The notes: generated from the sequence alone by a model not told the origin. A DNA stretch of 64,000 nucleotides from Vibrio caribbeanicus ATCC BAA-2122 (GCF_000165125.1 NZ_AEIU01000081.1:1-64000); one strand, 5' to 3'. Shown: positions 51,248 to 62,793, counted from the stretch's first letter. Translations and numbers: made by a program.

Positions 51248-53881
51248 CTAAGTCTTGCTCAGGAGCTTATTATCGACCTTAGTGAACTGTTTCAACAAGG
51301 CTTCCTTTAATCTTGTTTCTTCGAGTTCACTTAATTTCCCTTTTTCTTCCCCTGTGATAATAAATAGATCTTCTGCTCTTTCACCTATGGTTGTGATCTT
51401 AGCGGCATGCAGATGAATACCCAGTTCTGAAAAGGTAGCGCCTATTTTTGCGAGTAGTCCCGGTGTATCAAGCGCGATAAATTCCAGTAAGGAGTGTTTT
51501 TGATGCTTGGTTGGCAGGAACTCTGCTCTTGTCTTGACCTTAAAGTGCTGTAAGTTTTTTGGTGCTCGACGTGCTTTAATTTTTAATGGCTTAGAATCGG
51601 CAAGAGCTTTGGTGATGTTTTTAACAATGGTTTGTTGGCGGTTTGCTTCAAGCGCTTTGCCTTTGTTGTCTAGTACCATAAAAGTATCGAGAATAAACCC
51701 ATCTTTACTGGTCATGACTTGCGCATCGTGGACATTTAAATTGCGTCGATTGAGTTCAGCGACAACGCGAGCAAACAGTGCCTGTTGATCTTTGCTGTAA
51801 ACAAAGACCTCGGTTCCCCCGCGGGTGGCATTTTTTGAGACAAGAACCAAAGGTGCAGTGTTATCTTGGTGATTGACGATATGGCGCGAGTGCCAAGCGA
51901 TTTGTTGATGTGTATGACGGAAAAAATAATCCGCTTTGAAGCGCTGCCAAAGTCGTTCCACATCATAGCTATTGATGCCTTCTTTACGAAGTATCGCAAT
52001 GGCCATTTGCTGATTGTGTCTTATGCGTTCACGGATATCGACCGGGTTCTCTAAGCCGCGCCTAAGTGCGCGTTGGGTAGAATAAAATAGCTCAGCAAGC
52101 AAGGTACGCTTCCAACTGTTCCATAGCGCTGGGTTGGTCGCACAAATATCGGCAACGGTTAAACAAACCAGGTACTCGAGTCTTTCTTCATCACGCACTT
52201 GGCGTGCGAATTCGGTAATGACTTCGGGATCGTGGATATCTCTTCTTTGAGCGGTGACAGACATCAATAAATGATACCTGACCAGCCAGCCAACTAGGTT
52301 TGCCTCAGGTTTTGAAAGGCCGTGCTCAATACAAAATTCGTACGCTTCTCCCTCACCAATGATCGAGTGATCGCCTTTCCTACCTTTACCAATATCATGA
52401 AAAATTGCAGCGATAATCAACAGCTCTTTCTTCTGAATACGAGGAAAGAGCTCGCAGCATATTGGGTGTTTGTCACGATTGTTGGGATCGTTGAACATAT
52501 TGATATGATTGAGTAACCTTACACTGTGCTCATCAACGGTATAAACATGAAAGAGGTCAAATTGCATTTGGCCCACAATCTGGCTCCATTGCGGTAAGTA
52601 GGCAGAAAGTACCCCCAGCCGGTGCATCAAACGAAAAGACTTGTGTAGGGCATTTGGGTGACGGCAGAGCTCAAGGAAGGTCTGTCTCGCTTTGGGAATG
52701 GTGTGGAGAAATTTGTTAAGTCTTCTTCGAGCGGTACGGAGCTGACGCATAGTACTGGGCGCAACGCCTTCGATCGTTGAATCGTTAGCGATATGCAGGA
52801 ACATATCTAAAATGGTTTCGGGGCGAGACTGAAATAAAGCGGGCATTTTAGCTTCAATAAGGTGGCCCCTGCGCTGAAAGTCGTCATTCAAAGGTTCAAT
52901 ATCTGCTTGGATATCATTATTTAATATCGCTTGATCGAAAATTTTAAGCAGCATTTTGTTGAGTTCAGCCACACGCCTTACCGTGCGATAGAAGGCTTTC
53001 ATCATCATTTCAACGCCTTTATTACCTTCACCTTCGAAACCGAGGTAATGGGCAATTGAAGGTTGATGCTGAAAGGTTAAACGATTGTCGTATCTTCTAA
53101 GCTCAATGTGTAAAGCGAAACGCACTCGCCACAAGAATTCCTGACATTCAACTAATTCCCGATACTCGGCATCAGTTAGAAAGCCATAACGGCTCATCTC
53201 CAGTAATGAGGTTGCTCCAAAATGTCTTCTCGCGATCCAGCTCAGGGTGTGTATGTCTCGCAGCCCTCCGGGGGTTGATTTTATATCTGGTTCAAGATTA
53301 TAAGCGGTATCATTATACCTAGCGTGACGCTGGCGTTGCTCGTCTAGCTTTGCTTGATAAAATGTTTCACTGGGCCAAAATAAATCAGAATGGACGATTC
53401 CTTTTAGCTGAAGAAAGAGATCTTCACAGCCTGTTATAAATCGAGCTTCTTGCAAGCTTGTGGCAACCGTCAGATCGTCTTTACCTATGGTTGAACATTC
53501 ATGTAATGTGCGAACTGCATGCCCGACGGATAAATGTAAGTCCCATAACGTGGTGATGAATTGCCCTACCACATCTGCAGTTTTCTGCTCAAGTGTTTCT
53601 GGAGATATGATAAGAATATCAATGTCAGATAACGGGTGTAGCTCACCTCTCCCATAGCCACCGACAGCAATCAGGCTGATGTTTGTTTGCTGAGAGAGAT
53701 CGTATTGAGACCATAGGTTCTGTAATACAGTATCAATAAATTTGGCTCGTCCGAACACTAACTCTGAGACGGGGTGTCGTTTGACAAATAACTCTTTTTG
53801 TCGCGCAGAAAAGTCACTTAATTGTAATTTGAGATCGTCAATCGATTGGCTTTGAGCAGAACTTGAAGAGCGAGATGACAT
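51248..53881 (-). CDS. glnD: Bifunctional uridylyltransferase/uridylyl-removing enzyme GlnD
   Basis: Primary nitrogen sensor that modifies PII proteins in response to glutamine; 877 residues. Domains in order are nucleotidyltransferase (GGYGRGELHPLSDIDILIIS, about 73-92), a helical linker, HD hydrolase (FHDIGKGRKGDHSIIGEG, about 495), and two C-terminal ACT domains (EVFVYSKDQQALFARVVAEL; SLLEFIALDTPGLLAKIGAT). All key residues are present. It is transcribed with map upstream, 95 bases apart, though a terminator-like hairpin lies between. Confidence 0.96.
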   Translation of the reverse strand: MSSRSSSSAQSQSIDDLKLQLSDFSARQKELFVKRHPVSELVFGRAKFIDTVLQNLWSQYDLSQQTNISLIAVGGYGRGELHPLSDIDILIISPETLEQKTADVVGQFITTLWDLHLSVGHAVRTLHECSTIGKDDLTVATSLQEARFITGCEDLFLQLKGIVHSDLFWPSETFYQAKLDEQRQRHARYNDTAYNLEPDIKSTPGGLRDIHTLSWIARRHFGATSLLEMSRYGFLTDAEYRELVECQEFLWRVRFALHIELRRYDNRLTFQHQPSIAHYLGFEGEGNKGVEMMMKAFYRTVRRVAELNKMLLKIFDQAILNNDIQADIEPLNDDFQRRGHLIEAKMPALFQSRPETILDMFLHIANDSTIEGVAPSTMRQLRTARRRLNKFLHTIPKARQTFLELCRHPNALHKSFRLMHRLGVLSAYLPQWSQIVGQMQFDLFHVYTVDEHSVRLLNHINMFNDPNNRDKHPICCELFPRIQKKELLIIAAIFHDIGKGRKGDHSIIGEGEAYEFCIEHGLSKPEANLVGWLVRYHLLMSVTAQRRDIHDPEVITEFARQVRDEERLEYLVCLTVADICATNPALWNSWKRTLLAELFYSTQRALRRGLENPVDIRERIRHNQQMAIAILRKEGINSYDVERLWQRFKADYFFRHTHQQIAWHSRHIVNHQDNTAPLVLVSKNATRGGTEVFVYSKDQQALFARVVAELNRRNLNVHDAQVMTSKDGFILDTFMVLDNKGKALEANRQQTIVKNITKALADSKPLKIKARRAPKNLQHFKVKTRAEFLPTKHQKHSLLEFIALDTPGLLAKIGATFSELGIHLHAAKITTIGERAEDLFIITGEEKGKLSELEETRLKEALLKQFTKVDNKLLSKT

Positions 53882-53940
53882 ACAGCGATTCCATGCATTA
53901 ATAAGCGAGCTTGTTCCAATTTAGCAGATTTATCACGGAT

Positions 53941-53972
53941 AAAAAATATCCCCCAGTTGGGGGATATTGAAT
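53941..53972 (-). terminator. Intrinsic terminator after map
   Basis: On the minus strand AATATCCCCC-AACT-GGGGGATATT is followed by TTTTATCC. It is a strong 10-bp stem between map and glnD. Confidence 0.85.
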
Positions 53973-53976
53973 GTGG

Positions 53977-54855
53977 TTATAGATTGTTCATCATTCTTGG
54001 AATGGTGTCATCACTGCGCAGTGTCATAACCTCACACCCAGTTTTAGTAACTAACACCGTGTGTTCATATTGCGCTGATTTTTTACCGTCACCAGTGTAA
54101 ACCGTCCAATCGTCTTCAGCGTCAACCGTTACACCAAATTTACCCGCATTGATCATCGGCTCTATGGTAAAACACATACCTTCTTTCAAGACGCGGCGAT
54201 CGCTGTTTTTATAGTGAACAATTTGTGGTTCTTCATGGAATTCATTACCGATGCCGTGACCACAAAAATCTTTAACAATTGAAAACTTATTACGAGGGTT
54301 TTTCTTGTTATTGTCTTTAATGTATTTTTCTATTGCTGTGCCTATGTCGCCGACTGTTGCGCCAGGTTTGACTTTGCGCATTCCAATATATAGGGCTTCT
54401 TGAGTAACCATACACAAACGTTTGTCGGCAGGGGATACATCTCCAACCAAAAACATCTTTGAGGTATCACCGTGGTATCCTTTCGGGCGAGAGGAGAGAT
54501 CGGCATCTTTATCATCTGGGATGATAACCGTGATATCGACATTAATAATATCACCGCTTTTTAAAACAGCTGGCTTTAACTGGCCATTGCTGCCGATTTC
54601 ATCTTCAGAAGCAGGCACTCCGTGACATACGATGTGATTAATCGATGTGCAGATGGACTTTGGAAAACCATGATAGTCGAGAGGTGCAGAGTATGCGCCT
54701 TTCTCTAAGCCATATTCATGGCAAATTTGATTCAGTTCATCGGTTGTTACCCCTTCCTTGATGTGGGGCTCAATCATTTCGAGAATTTCAGCGGCTAAAG
54801 CGCCAGCAATTCGCATACGTTCAACTTCTTCAGCTGTTTTGATTTTGATTGACAT
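53977..54855 (-). CDS. map: Methionine aminopeptidase, type I
   Basis: Removes N-terminal Met; 292 residues, longer than the 264 of E. coli because of an insertion near PDDKDADLSSRPKGYHGDTS. Metal ligands are in INVDITVII, HGDTSKMF, CGHGIGNEFHEEPQI and MCFTIEPMI, and the C-terminal Glu lies in AQYEHTVLVT. It is divergent from rpsB. Confidence 0.95.
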   Translation of the reverse strand: MSIKIKTAEEVERMRIAGALAAEILEMIEPHIKEGVTTDELNQICHEYGLEKGAYSAPLDYHGFPKSICTSINHIVCHGVPASEDEIGSNGQLKPAVLKSGDIINVDITVIIPDDKDADLSSRPKGYHGDTSKMFLVGDVSPADKRLCMVTQEALYIGMRKVKPGATVGDIGTAIEKYIKDNNKKNPRNKFSIVKDFCGHGIGNEFHEEPQIVHYKNSDRRVLKEGMCFTIEPMINAGKFGVTVDAEDDWTVYTGDGKKSAQYEHTVLVTKTGCEVMTLRSDDTIPRMMNNL

Positions 54856-54881
54856 GGGTTTCTCTATTTAATTCTGGAGAA

Positions 54882-54913
54882 TATACCCAGCATCTTGAGG
54901 CGACTTGGGTATA
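54882..54913. repeat. Palindrome-ended intergenic repeat
   Basis: TATACCCAGCATCTTGAGGC followed by GACTTGGGTATA. The ends are inverted (TATACCCA / TGGGTATA) and the core resembles the GCATC-TTGAGG-ACTTGG part of the copies at 19.7 and 46.7-47.0 kb. It is probably a short form of that repeat. Confidence 0.6.
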
Positions 54914-55164
54914 ACCTGTTGCAAATGCACTTATTCTATCAGGAAGCAATGATGATGAGAATGTTTACGCGACTTCTATTCTGACATGACGAAACCAGCA
55001 ATCCACTTCTTATCGAGGTGGAAGTATTTTTTTCTAGCCAAAAGCAGGCTTTCTATGGTATAAAGCGCGCCTGAATAGTGGTCAGTTTTCTCTGCTTTAA
55101 ACCTATAAAGTCTGCGAAGCTTGCTACATTCTAAATACTATATTTTTAAATCACACACATTTCG

Positions 55165-55244
55165 ACACATATTCCGGGGTGCCAATGAAAAATTGGTCGG
55201 AATTATGGGGAATGTGGAGGCCTAACCCCATAGAGGAATTTAAA
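55165..55244 (+). promoter_or_regulatory. Structured leader of rpsB
   Basis: The bases before rpsB contain GGGGTGCCAATG, ATGGGGAATGTGG and AGGCCTAACCCCATAGAGG, in which GGGGT/ACCCC-type pairs can form. Gammaproteobacterial rpsB mRNAs carry a leader through which S2 represses itself. The match here is by position and pairing potential. The remaining 250 bases back to 54914 hold the promoter region and no ORF I can support. Confidence 0.45.
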
Positions 55245-55973
55245 ATGGCAACTGTATCAATGCGCGATATGCTTAAAGCTGGTGTTCACTTCGGTCACCA
55301 GACTCGTTACTGGAACCCAAAAATGAAGCCATTCATCTTTGGCGCTCGTAATCGAGTTCATATCATTAACCTGGAAAAAACTGTACCTATGTTCAACGAA
55401 GCTCTAGCAGATCTTGCTAAAGTTGGTGAGAAAAAAGGTAAAGTACTTTTCGTAGGTACTAAACGCGCTGCATCTGAAGCTGTTAAAGAAGCTGCAATCG
55501 CGAGCAACCAGTACTACGTAAACAACCGCTGGTTGGGCGGTATGCTTACAAACTACAAAACGGTTCGCCAGTCTATCAAACGTCTAAAAGAGCTTGAAGG
55601 TCAATCTCAAGACGGTACGTTTGACAAGCTAACTAAGAAAGAAGCTCTAATGCGTACTCGCGAAATGGAGAAGCTAGAGAAATCTCTTGGTGGTATCAAA
55701 GATATGGGCGGATTGCCTGATGCTCTATTCGTAATCGATGCTGATCACGAGCACATCGCGATTAAAGAAGCGAACAACCTAGGTATTCCAGTATACGCAG
55801 TGGTAGATACAAACTCTAACCCAGACGGCGTTGACTACATTATCCCAGGTAACGATGATGCTATCCGTGCAGTACAGCTTTACCTAAACGCTGCAGCTGC
55901 ATCAGTGACAGAAGGTCGTAACAAAGACGTTGCAGAAGCTGCTGAAAAAGACGGTTTCGTAGAAACTGAGTAA
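55245..55973 (+). CDS. rpsB: Ribosomal protein S2
   Basis: A 242-residue 30S protein from the ATG at 55245 (AGAGGAATTTAAA upstream). [40 protein letters not shown] and [20 protein letters not shown] are typical. The upstream in-frame ATGs lie in the leader. Codon use is strongly biased, as expected for high expression. tsf follows after an attenuator. Confidence 0.97.
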   Translation: MATVSMRDMLKAGVHFGHQTRYWNPKMKPFIFGARNRVHIINLEKTVPMFNEALADLAKVGEKKGKVLFVGTKRAASEAVKEAAIASNQYYVNNRWLGGMLTNYKTVRQSIKRLKELEGQSQDGTFDKLTKKEALMRTREMEKLEKSLGGIKDMGGLPDALFVIDADHEHIAIKEANNLGIPVYAVVDTNSNPDGVDYIIPGNDDAIRAVQLYLNAAAASVTEGRNKDVAEAAEKDGFVETE

Positions 55974-56043
55974 TAGTCGCTCCTAGTCACACTTAGCATC
56001 TTGTGTAATCTGATTATTACACAGACTAAGTTATAGTTATCAG

Positions 56044-56074
56044 CAGGGGCCGTATAAAAGGGCCCCTGTTTCTT
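56044..56074 (+). terminator. Attenuator between rpsB and tsf
   Basis: CAGGGGCC-GTATAAAAG-GGCCCCTG followed by TTTCTTAT. Terminator-like structures here allow different levels of S2 and EF-Ts in related bacteria. Confidence 0.75.
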
Positions 56075-56105
56075 ATCAAATTCAGAATCAACCGAGGAAT
56101 AGAGA

Positions 56106-56948
56106 ATGGCTGTTACTGCTGCTCTAGTTAAAGAACTGCGCGAACGTACTGGCGCAGGTATGATGGAATGTAAAAAAGCGCTAGTTGAAGCGAATGCTGA
56201 CATTGAACTAGCGATTGAAAACATGCGCAAATCTGGTGCAGCAAAAGCTGCTAAGAAAGCGGGCAATGTTGCAGCTGAAGGCGCGATCATCATTAAAGAA
56301 GAAAATGGTGTTGCTGTACTTCTTGAAGTTAACTGTCAAACTGACTTCGTTGCTAAAGATGGTAACTTTACTGCGTTCGCAGAAAAAGTAGCGGCAGAAG
56401 CTCTTACTTCTAAAGCAACCGTTGAAGCACTTGTTGACCAATTTGAAGAAGAGCGTGTTGCTCTTGTGGCAAAAATTGGCGAAAACATCAACATCCGTCG
56501 AGTTGCTTACATTGAAGGTGCAGCAATTGCTTCTTACCGTCATGGTGAGAAAATTGGTGTTGTTGTTGCTGGTGAAGGTGATGCTGAAACACTTAAGCAC
56601 GTTGCAATGCACGTTGCAGCTTCTAAGCCAGAGTACGTTAACCCAGAAGATGTACCTGCTGACGTAGTTGCAAAAGAGAAAGAAGTTCAAGTTGAAATTG
56701 CTATGAACGAAGGTAAACCTGCAGAAATCGCTGAGAAGATGGTTGTTGGCCGTATGAAGAAATTCACAGGCGAAATCTCTCTGACAGGTCAAGCGTTCAT
56801 CATGGAGCCAAAGAAAACTGTTGGCGAAATGCTTAAAGAGAAGAGCGTATCAGTTGCTAACTTTGTTCGCCTAGAAGTGGGTGAAGGCATCGAAAAAGCA
56901 GCAGAGATGAGCTTTGCTGAAGAAGTTGCTGCTGCTCAGAAAGGTTAA
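56106..56948 (+). CDS. tsf: Elongation factor Ts
   Basis: Guanine nucleotide exchange factor for EF-Tu; 280 residues. [20 protein letters not shown] and [19 protein letters not shown] form the N-terminal domain. The core has [14 protein letters not shown] and [16 protein letters not shown]. The length is normal and codon bias strong. A long antisense ORF on the other strand is a by-product of this bias. Confidence 0.97.
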   Translation: MAVTAALVKELRERTGAGMMECKKALVEANADIELAIENMRKSGAAKAAKKAGNVAAEGAIIIKEENGVAVLLEVNCQTDFVAKDGNFTAFAEKVAAEALTSKATVEALVDQFEEERVALVAKIGENINIRRVAYIEGAAIASYRHGEKIGVVVAGEGDAETLKHVAMHVAASKPEYVNPEDVPADVVAKEKEVQVEIAMNEGKPAEIAEKMVVGRMKKFTGEISLTGQAFIMEPKKTVGEMLKEKSVSVANFVRLEVGEGIEKAAEMSFAEEVAAAQKG

Positions 56949-56970
56949 CCTTTAGAGTTATGCACAAAGT

Positions 56971-57003
56971 TTAGACCGTAGCCAAGGCTGCGGTCTTTTT
57001 ATG
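56971..57003 (+). terminator. Intrinsic terminator after tsf
   Basis: AGACCGTAGCC-AA-GGCTGCGGTCTTTTTATG pairs over about 11 bp with one mismatch and ends in T5. Confidence 0.85.
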
Positions 57004-57096
57004 ACTATAGTAATGAACCGTTAGCCGTCATGGATAAGAATTTTCGAGTCCTTATCCATGACTGTTAATAAAACTCTCTTTTGGAAGGTAAACTCC

Positions 57097-57828
57097 ATGA
57101 CAACTAACCCTAAACCAGCCTATCAACGTATTCTATTAAAACTCAGTGGTGAAGCACTACAAGGTGAAGAAGGTTTCGGTATTGACCCTGCAATCTTAGA
57201 TCGCATGGCACAAGAGGTGAAGGAACTGGTTGAACTCGGTGTTCAAGTTGGTGTCGTTATCGGTGGTGGTAACTTGTTCCGTGGTGCAGGCCTTGCTGAG
57301 GCTGGTATGAACCGTGTGGTTGGCGATCATATGGGTATGCTGGCTACAGTAATGAATGGCCTGGCGATGCGAGATGCGCTACATAGAGCTTATGTTAACG
57401 CTCGTGTTATGTCTGCAATACCTCTTAAAGGGGTTTGTGATGATTATAACTGGGCTGATGCTATACGTGAGCTTCGCCAAGGTCGAGTTGTCATTTTCTC
57501 TGCGGGAACCGGTAACCCATTTTTTACTACGGATTCTGCAGCTTGTCTCCGCGGAATTGAGATAGAAGCCGATGTGGTTCTAAAAGCAACAAAAGTAGAT
57601 GGTGTATTTACCGCTGACCCAGTAGCAAACCCAGACGCAGAACTGTATGATAAGCTGTCGTTCAATGCTGTTCTTGAAAAAGAGCTCAAGGTTATGGACT
57701 TAGCTGCGTTTACTTTGGCGCGTGACCACAAAATGCCAATTCGCGTGTTCAATATGAATAAACCAGGTGCATTACGTCGCGTGGTAATGGGCGAAGAAGA
57801 AGGTACGCTAATCAGCGACGCAGAGTAA
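57097..57828 (+). CDS. pyrH: UMP kinase
   Basis: Makes UDP from UMP; 243 residues from the ATG at 57097 (GGAAGG upstream; the 57058 start is in the leader). Features are [53 protein letters not shown] and [16 protein letters not shown]. It precedes frr as usual. Confidence 0.96.
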   Translation: MTTNPKPAYQRILLKLSGEALQGEEGFGIDPAILDRMAQEVKELVELGVQVGVVIGGGNLFRGAGLAEAGMNRVVGDHMGMLATVMNGLAMRDALHRAYVNARVMSAIPLKGVCDDYNWADAIRELRQGRVVIFSAGTGNPFFTTDSAACLRGIEIEADVVLKATKVDGVFTADPVANPDAELYDKLSFNAVLEKELKVMDLAAFTLARDHKMPIRVFNMNKPGALRRVVMGEEEGTLISDAE

Positions 57829-57924
57829 TTCCAACCTACCGTAGCATGACGTTTGCAACGGTATTGCATCTTGAAGACCCTCAAGGGCTTTCTTCAAGAA
57901 AGGTATATATATTAAGGTGATATT

Positions 57925-58482
57925 GTGATTAACGAAATCAAACAAGACGCTCAAGAGCGTATGGAAAAAAGCGTAGAAGCGCTGAAAAACAACCTTTCTA
58001 AAGTAAGAACAGGGCGAGCGCATCCAAGCTTACTGTCTGGTATTTCAGTTGAGTACTATGGGGCTCCGACTCCTTTAAATCAGGTAGCAAACGTCGTTGC
58101 AGAAGATGCGCGTACATTGGCTATTACAGTATTTGATAAAGAGCTGACTCAAAAAGTTGAGAAAGCGATTATGATGTCTGATCTGGGGCTAAACCCAATG
58201 TCTGCGGGTACTATTATTCGTGTACCACTTCCACCATTGACAGAAGAACGTCGTAAAGACCTAGTGAAGATCGTTAGAGGTGAAGCTGAGGGTGGGCGTG
58301 TTGCTATCCGCAATATTCGTCGTGATGCTAATGGCGATTTAAAAGCACTCCTAAAAGAGAAAGAAATCTCAGAAGATGAAGATCGTAAAGGTCAAGATGA
58401 GATTCAAAAGTTGACTGATGCTGCTGTTAAACAAGTTGATGAAGTTTTAGCAGCGAAAGAAAAAGAGTTGATGGAAGTCTAA
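57925..58482 (+). CDS. frr: Ribosome recycling factor
   Basis: A 185-residue factor that splits post-termination ribosomes with EF-G. It starts with GTG at 57925 (AAGGTGA upstream). [20 protein letters not shown] and [18 protein letters not shown] are the family motifs; the C-terminal helix [13 protein letters not shown] completes it. A strong terminator follows. Confidence 0.97.
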   Translation: MINEIKQDAQERMEKSVEALKNNLSKVRTGRAHPSLLSGISVEYYGAPTPLNQVANVVAEDARTLAITVFDKELTQKVEKAIMMSDLGLNPMSAGTIIRVPLPPLTEERRKDLVKIVRGEAEGGRVAIRNIRRDANGDLKALLKEKEISEDEDRKGQDEIQKLTDAAVKQVDEVLAAKEKELMEV

Positions 58483-58502
58483 AATTCCAGAATCTTTTAA
58501 TT

Positions 58503-58539
58503 AAAAAGGCGCTGTACTCGCAGTACAGCGCCTTTTTAT
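58503..58539 (+). terminator. Intrinsic terminator after frr
   Basis: AAAAAGGCGCTGTACT-CGC-AGTACAGCGCCTTTTTAT has an 11-bp perfect G+C-rich stem. Confidence 0.92.
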
Positions 58540-58578
58540 GCTAGTCTCTACCTCTTGCAGATTCTCAAATTAATTCTT

Positions 58579-59334
58579 ATGCATAGCGTACAACTCTCAC
58601 CAGACTTACTTCCCAAACACATTGCTATTATTATGGACGGTAACGGACGTTGGGCGAAAGCTCAAGGGAAGTCTCGTGTTTTTGGCCATCGCAAAGGTGT
58701 TAGCGCGGTACGAAAAACTATTACGATGTCCGCAAAGCTTGGTATCAAAGCATTGACACTTTTCGCCTTTAGTAGCGAGAACTGGCAAAGACCAGTGGAA
58801 GAGGTTGGTGTTTTGATGGAACTGTTTATTTCAGTTTTATCAACCGAAATTAAAAAGCTACACAAGAATAATATTAGATTGTGTATTGTCGGTGATATCT
58901 CTCGTTTTAGTAAAAGCCTCCAGTCTAAAATTCTTCATGCCGAAAATTTAACGAGAAATAATGATGGCTTGGTGGTAAACATTGCTGCTAACTACGGTGG
59001 ACGATGGGACATCACTCAAGCGGTAAAAAATATTACTGAAAAAGTCGAAAACGGAAGTATGAAGAGTGAAGATATTAGTGAAGAATTGATCCAATCTCAT
59101 CTCACTATGGCTGACCTTCCTGAAGTCGATCTTATGATTAGAACCAGCGGAGAATGTCGTATCAGTAACTTTATGCTTTGGCAAATGGCTTATGCTGAAA
59201 TGTATTTTACTCCTATTTTTTGGCCAGATTTTAATGAAGATTGTTTGGTTGAGGCGATTGATTGGTACCTTAACCGTGAGCGCCGCTTCGGTTGTACTAG
59301 CGAACAGATAACAACAACGACTGTAAGTCAATAA
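58579..59334 (+). CDS. uppS: Undecaprenyl diphosphate synthase
   Basis: Cis-prenyltransferase making the C55 carrier for peptidoglycan; 251 residues from the ATG at 58579. Motifs are [37 protein letters not shown] and [20 protein letters not shown]. The position after GE is Cys where Gln or His is common; catalytic residues are kept. It is followed by cdsA, 11 bases apart. Confidence 0.95.
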   Translation: MHSVQLSPDLLPKHIAIIMDGNGRWAKAQGKSRVFGHRKGVSAVRKTITMSAKLGIKALTLFAFSSENWQRPVEEVGVLMELFISVLSTEIKKLHKNNIRLCIVGDISRFSKSLQSKILHAENLTRNNDGLVVNIAANYGGRWDITQAVKNITEKVENGSMKSEDISEELIQSHLTMADLPEVDLMIRTSGECRISNFMLWQMAYAEMYFTPIFWPDFNEDCLVEAIDWYLNRERRFGCTSEQITTTTVSQ

Positions 59335-59345
59335 AGGAAAAACGT

Positions 59346-60188
59346 TTGAAATTAAGAATAATAACGGCATTAATTCTCGCGCCTTTGGTTATATTGGGAA
59401 TTTTCAAACTTTCCCTATCCGCATTTATGGTAGCGCTTGCCTTTATCACTCTTTTGGGGTTCTGGGAATGGACCCAGTTTGTTGGAGGTCCATCTAGAAT
59501 GGTTGGGCTAATTCCGGGCTTGGCTGTCTCAATCTCTTCTGTTTTGTTTGTTCCTTTTGATGTGTTGAGCCTAAATACGGTTACCTTTCCCCATATTGTT
59601 ATCCTTTCGCTTGGTTTTATATGGTGGTTGTTTGCCAGCTTTCTTGCTGTGACTTACCCAAGAACAGCGGTCACTTGGAGTGAGTCCAAAGTGTTTCCCC
59701 ATCTATTCGGGCTACTAACATTACTTCCTTTCTTCTGGAGTGTTGTTCTATTGCGGGCTGAAGGAATAGAGACTTCACCGTATCATGGAGCAAAACTGGT
59801 ACTTTATGTGTGCTTAATCGTATGGGCTGCTGATAGTGGGGCTTACTTCGTGGGTAAAGCGATAGGTCAGCGTAAGATGGCACCAAATGTGAGTCCAAAT
59901 AAAACATTAGAAGGGTTATTCGGAGGGATCGTCACAGCCATCATTGTAGGGTGGGCTGCGGCACACTGGTTTAATCTTAAATTTAGTAGTGATGGACTAA
60001 TGATAGTTATCACTCTAGTTACCGTGGTAATCTCAGTGCTGGGTGATTTGGTTGAAAGCATGTTTAAGCGTGCATCTGGTATTAAAGACAGTAGTAATAT
60101 TATCCCTGGGCATGGTGGTGTTCTCGATCGTGTTGATAGTTTGACCGCGGCATTTCCTGTTTTTGCCTTCTTATATTTTGTTCTTTAG
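59346..60188 (+). CDS. cdsA: Phosphatidate cytidylyltransferase
   Basis: Makes CDP-diacylglycerol; 280 residues and about eight membrane helices. The start is a TTG at 59346, supported by AAAGGA 8 bases upstream and by the normal N-terminus ([15 protein letters not shown]). The family signature near the C-terminus reads [20 protein letters not shown] and then DRVDSL. Confidence 0.95.
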   Translation: MKLRIITALILAPLVILGIFKLSLSAFMVALAFITLLGFWEWTQFVGGPSRMVGLIPGLAVSISSVLFVPFDVLSLNTVTFPHIVILSLGFIWWLFASFLAVTYPRTAVTWSESKVFPHLFGLLTLLPFFWSVVLLRAEGIETSPYHGAKLVLYVCLIVWAADSGAYFVGKAIGQRKMAPNVSPNKTLEGLFGGIVTAIIVGWAAAHWFNLKFSSDGLMIVITLVTVVISVLGDLVESMFKRASGIKDSSNIIPGHGGVLDRVDSLTAAFPVFAFLYFVL

Positions 60189-60229
60189 CGACGTGCTTGG
60201 TAACAAAATTAAAATATTGGTATTGTAGA

Positions 60230-61438
60230 ATGTGTAAGTTAACAATTTTGGGTGCGACGGGCTCTATCGGGGCAAGCACACTCAAAGTATTAGTCAATAA
60301 CCCTGAAAAGTATGAAGTGTTCGCCTTAGTTGCTGGTCAAAATGCGCTAAAAATGGCTGAACTTTGTCGGGTGTGGCGTCCTGAATATGCGGTAATGGCT
60401 GATGAATCTTCAGCGAAGCAATTAAAAGAGCTTTTGGGCTCAAACTCTGACCAGATCAAGATTATGCACGGCGTTGATGCTATGTGTCATGTATCTTCTG
60501 CTCATGAAGTCGATGTTGTTATGGCTGCTATCGTCGGCGCAGCTGGATTATTACCAACGATGGCTGCTGTTAAAGCGGGTAAGAAGGTATTGCTCGCGAA
60601 TAAAGAGTCTTTAGTTATGTCTGGGCGTTTATTCATCGACGAAGCAAAGCAGAGTGGCGCTCAGATACTGCCAGTTGATAGCGAGCATAATGCGATATTC
60701 CAGTGTCTCCCTAATGAAGTACAGACTAGCTTAGGGCACTGTCAATTATCAGAGTATGGTATATCGAATATTTTATTGACAGGCTCTGGTGGCCCGTTTT
60801 TAAATTCTGAGATATCTACATTAGCAAGCGTTACGCCGCAGCAAGCCATTGCTCATCCTAATTGGTCGATGGGACCGAAAGTTTCAGTAGACTCTGCAAC
60901 CATGATGAATAAAGGCCTGGAGTACATTGAAGCAAGATGGCTCTTCAATACGACGCCGGAGCAATTGAAAGTCATTATACACCCGCAATCGATCATACAT
61001 TCAATGGTTCAATACGTTGATGGTTCAGTGATCGCGCAGATGGGGGAACCAGATATGGCTACCCCGATTGCTTGCGCCTTGTCTTATCCTTCTCGTGTCA
61101 ATGCAGGTGTGAAAGCGCTCGATTTTTCGACGATTGGTAGTTTGAATTTCTTACAGCCCGATTATGCACGATACCCTTGTTTGAAGCTTGCGATAGATGC
61201 CTGTTTTGAAGGTCAACATGCGACCACGGCACTCAATGCAGCGAATGAAATCGCGGTAGAGGCATTCTTAAATTCAAAATTGAGATTTACAGATATTGCA
61301 AGGGTAAATGATGCTGTCGTCGCTAAAATTAGTGCTCATTACAATGAGTCTAACTGTTCAGACCTAGAGAGTTTGTTAGAGATTGATAAAATGTCTAGGG
61401 CCATGACCGAAGCCTTGATGAGGGAATATAAAAAATGA
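60230..61438 (+). CDS. ispC: 1-deoxy-D-xylulose 5-phosphate reductoisomerase
   Basis: Second step of the MEP isoprenoid pathway (dxr); 402 residues from the ATG at 60230. [18 protein letters not shown] is the NADPH site; [32 protein letters not shown] and [20 protein letters not shown] are catalytic and metal motifs. An earlier TTG at 60197 is unlikely. It overlaps rseP by four bases. Confidence 0.96.
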   Translation: MCKLTILGATGSIGASTLKVLVNNPEKYEVFALVAGQNALKMAELCRVWRPEYAVMADESSAKQLKELLGSNSDQIKIMHGVDAMCHVSSAHEVDVVMAAIVGAAGLLPTMAAVKAGKKVLLANKESLVMSGRLFIDEAKQSGAQILPVDSEHNAIFQCLPNEVQTSLGHCQLSEYGISNILLTGSGGPFLNSEISTLASVTPQQAIAHPNWSMGPKVSVDSATMMNKGLEYIEARWLFNTTPEQLKVIIHPQSIIHSMVQYVDGSVIAQMGEPDMATPIACALSYPSRVNAGVKALDFSTIGSLNFLQPDYARYPCLKLAIDACFEGQHATTALNAANEIAVEAFLNSKLRFTDIARVNDAVVAKISAHYNESNCSDLESLLEIDKMSRAMTEALMREYKK

Positions 61439-62793
61439 CAGATATTATTTGGAACCTTGCCTCTTTTCTTGTTGCGTTGGGTATTCTGGTTGCTGTACAT
61501 GAATATGGTCATTTCTGGGTAGCACGTCGATGCGGTGTAAAGGTTGAAAAATTCTCTATTGGATTTGGCAAATCAATTTGGAGTCGGGTAGGAAAAGACG
61601 GGACGGAATATAGTTTGTCAATTATTCCTCTCGGGGGCTATGTTAAAATGCTTGATGGACGCGTCGATGATCTAAGCGATGATGATCGCCCTTTTGCATT
61701 TGACCAAAAGCCTCTTTGGCAGAGAAGCTCTATAGTCGCTGCTGGGCCAGCCTTTAATTTCTTATTTGCTATTTTCGCTTATTGGTTGGTTTTCTTAATC
61801 GGTGTGCCTGCTGTTAAGCCCGTTGTCGGTGAAGTTTTTCCTGACTCTATTGCGGCACAAGCAGGCCTTGAATCAAATATGGAACTAAAAGCAGTTTCAG
61901 GTATCAAAACTGCAGATTGGGAATCAGTGAACATGCAGCTTATCTCTCATATTGGGGATAAGGCCATGACATTGACTGTGGCTCCGAGTGATAGTATCGG
62001 CGTTGAAGAGATTAAGCAGCTCGATCTTGAAAATTGGACCTTTGATCCAGAAACAGAGTCTGCAATGAAGTCTCTTGGTTTTGTTCCGTTCAGGCCACAG
62101 ATTTCGATGACACTAGCAAGTGTTTCTGATTCTGGAGCTGGTGGTAAGGCTGGTTTAGTCTCGGGAGATACGATAGTAAGTATCGATGATAAAAGTGTGG
62201 CGAGCTGGCAACAGATTGTCGACCTTATCCAAGGCAGTCCAGAGAAAGCAATGACGATTGAGGTTGAGCGAGATGGAAGATTGACAACCTTATCACTTGT
62301 TCCTGATTCGCGAGAGTTAGAAAATGGGAAAATAATCGGATTCGCTGGTATTGCTCCACAAGTGGGAGAGTGGCCTGATAACTATCGATTTGACCTACAG
62401 TTTGGTCCTCTGGAAGCGATTGCTAAAGCATCGGATAAAACAATTCAAGTCATCGAGTTGACAATGAGTATGCTGAAAAAACTCATAGTTGGTGATGTCG
62501 GTATTAACAACCTTAGCGGGCCTATCTCTATTGCTAAAGGTGCGGGAACGACCGCCGACTATGGATTGGTATACTTTTTGGGTTTTCTAGCATTGATAAG
62601 TGTGAACCTTGGTATTATTAACCTGGTACCACTCCCAATGCTTGACGGTGGACATTTATTATTTTTCGCGATCGAAGCAGTCATCAGACGTCCAGTACCC
62701 GAAAAAATTCAGGAAATGGGTTATCGTCTAGGCGGTGCTGTGATTTTTGCCCTAATGACAGTAGCTATTTTCAATGATTTTGCCCGTTTATAG
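61435..62793 (+). CDS. rseP: Site-2 protease RseP
   Basis: Intramembrane zinc metalloprotease that cleaves RseA to free sigma-E; 452 residues. The active site is [13 protein letters not shown] (HExxH) in helix 1, and the third ligand is in [16 protein letters not shown]. Two PDZ domains lie between (about 110-310), with [14 protein letters not shown] and [15 protein letters not shown]. It is coupled to ispC and followed by bamA, as in other gammaproteobacteria. Confidence 0.96.
   Translation: MTDIIWNLASFLVALGILVAVHEYGHFWVARRCGVKVEKFSIGFGKSIWSRVGKDGTEYSLSIIPLGGYVKMLDGRVDDLSDDDRPFAFDQKPLWQRSSIVAAGPAFNFLFAIFAYWLVFLIGVPAVKPVVGEVFPDSIAAQAGLESNMELKAVSGIKTADWESVNMQLISHIGDKAMTLTVAPSDSIGVEEIKQLDLENWTFDPETESAMKSLGFVPFRPQISMTLASVSDSGAGGKAGLVSGDTIVSIDDKSVASWQQIVDLIQGSPEKAMTIEVERDGRLTTLSLVPDSRELENGKIIGFAGIAPQVGEWPDNYRFDLQFGPLEAIAKASDKTIQVIELTMSMLKKLIVGDVGINNLSGPISIAKGAGTTADYGLVYFLGFLALISVNLGIINLVPLPMLDGGHLLFFAIEAVIRRPVPEKIQEMGYRLGGAVIFALMTVAIFNDFARL

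Noticed and set aside
56208-56792. 194-codon ORF antisense to tsf
   Set aside because: Its composition (Phe/Asn/Cys/Ser-rich) mirrors the biased codons of tsf; no RBS and no domain pattern. It is a shadow.
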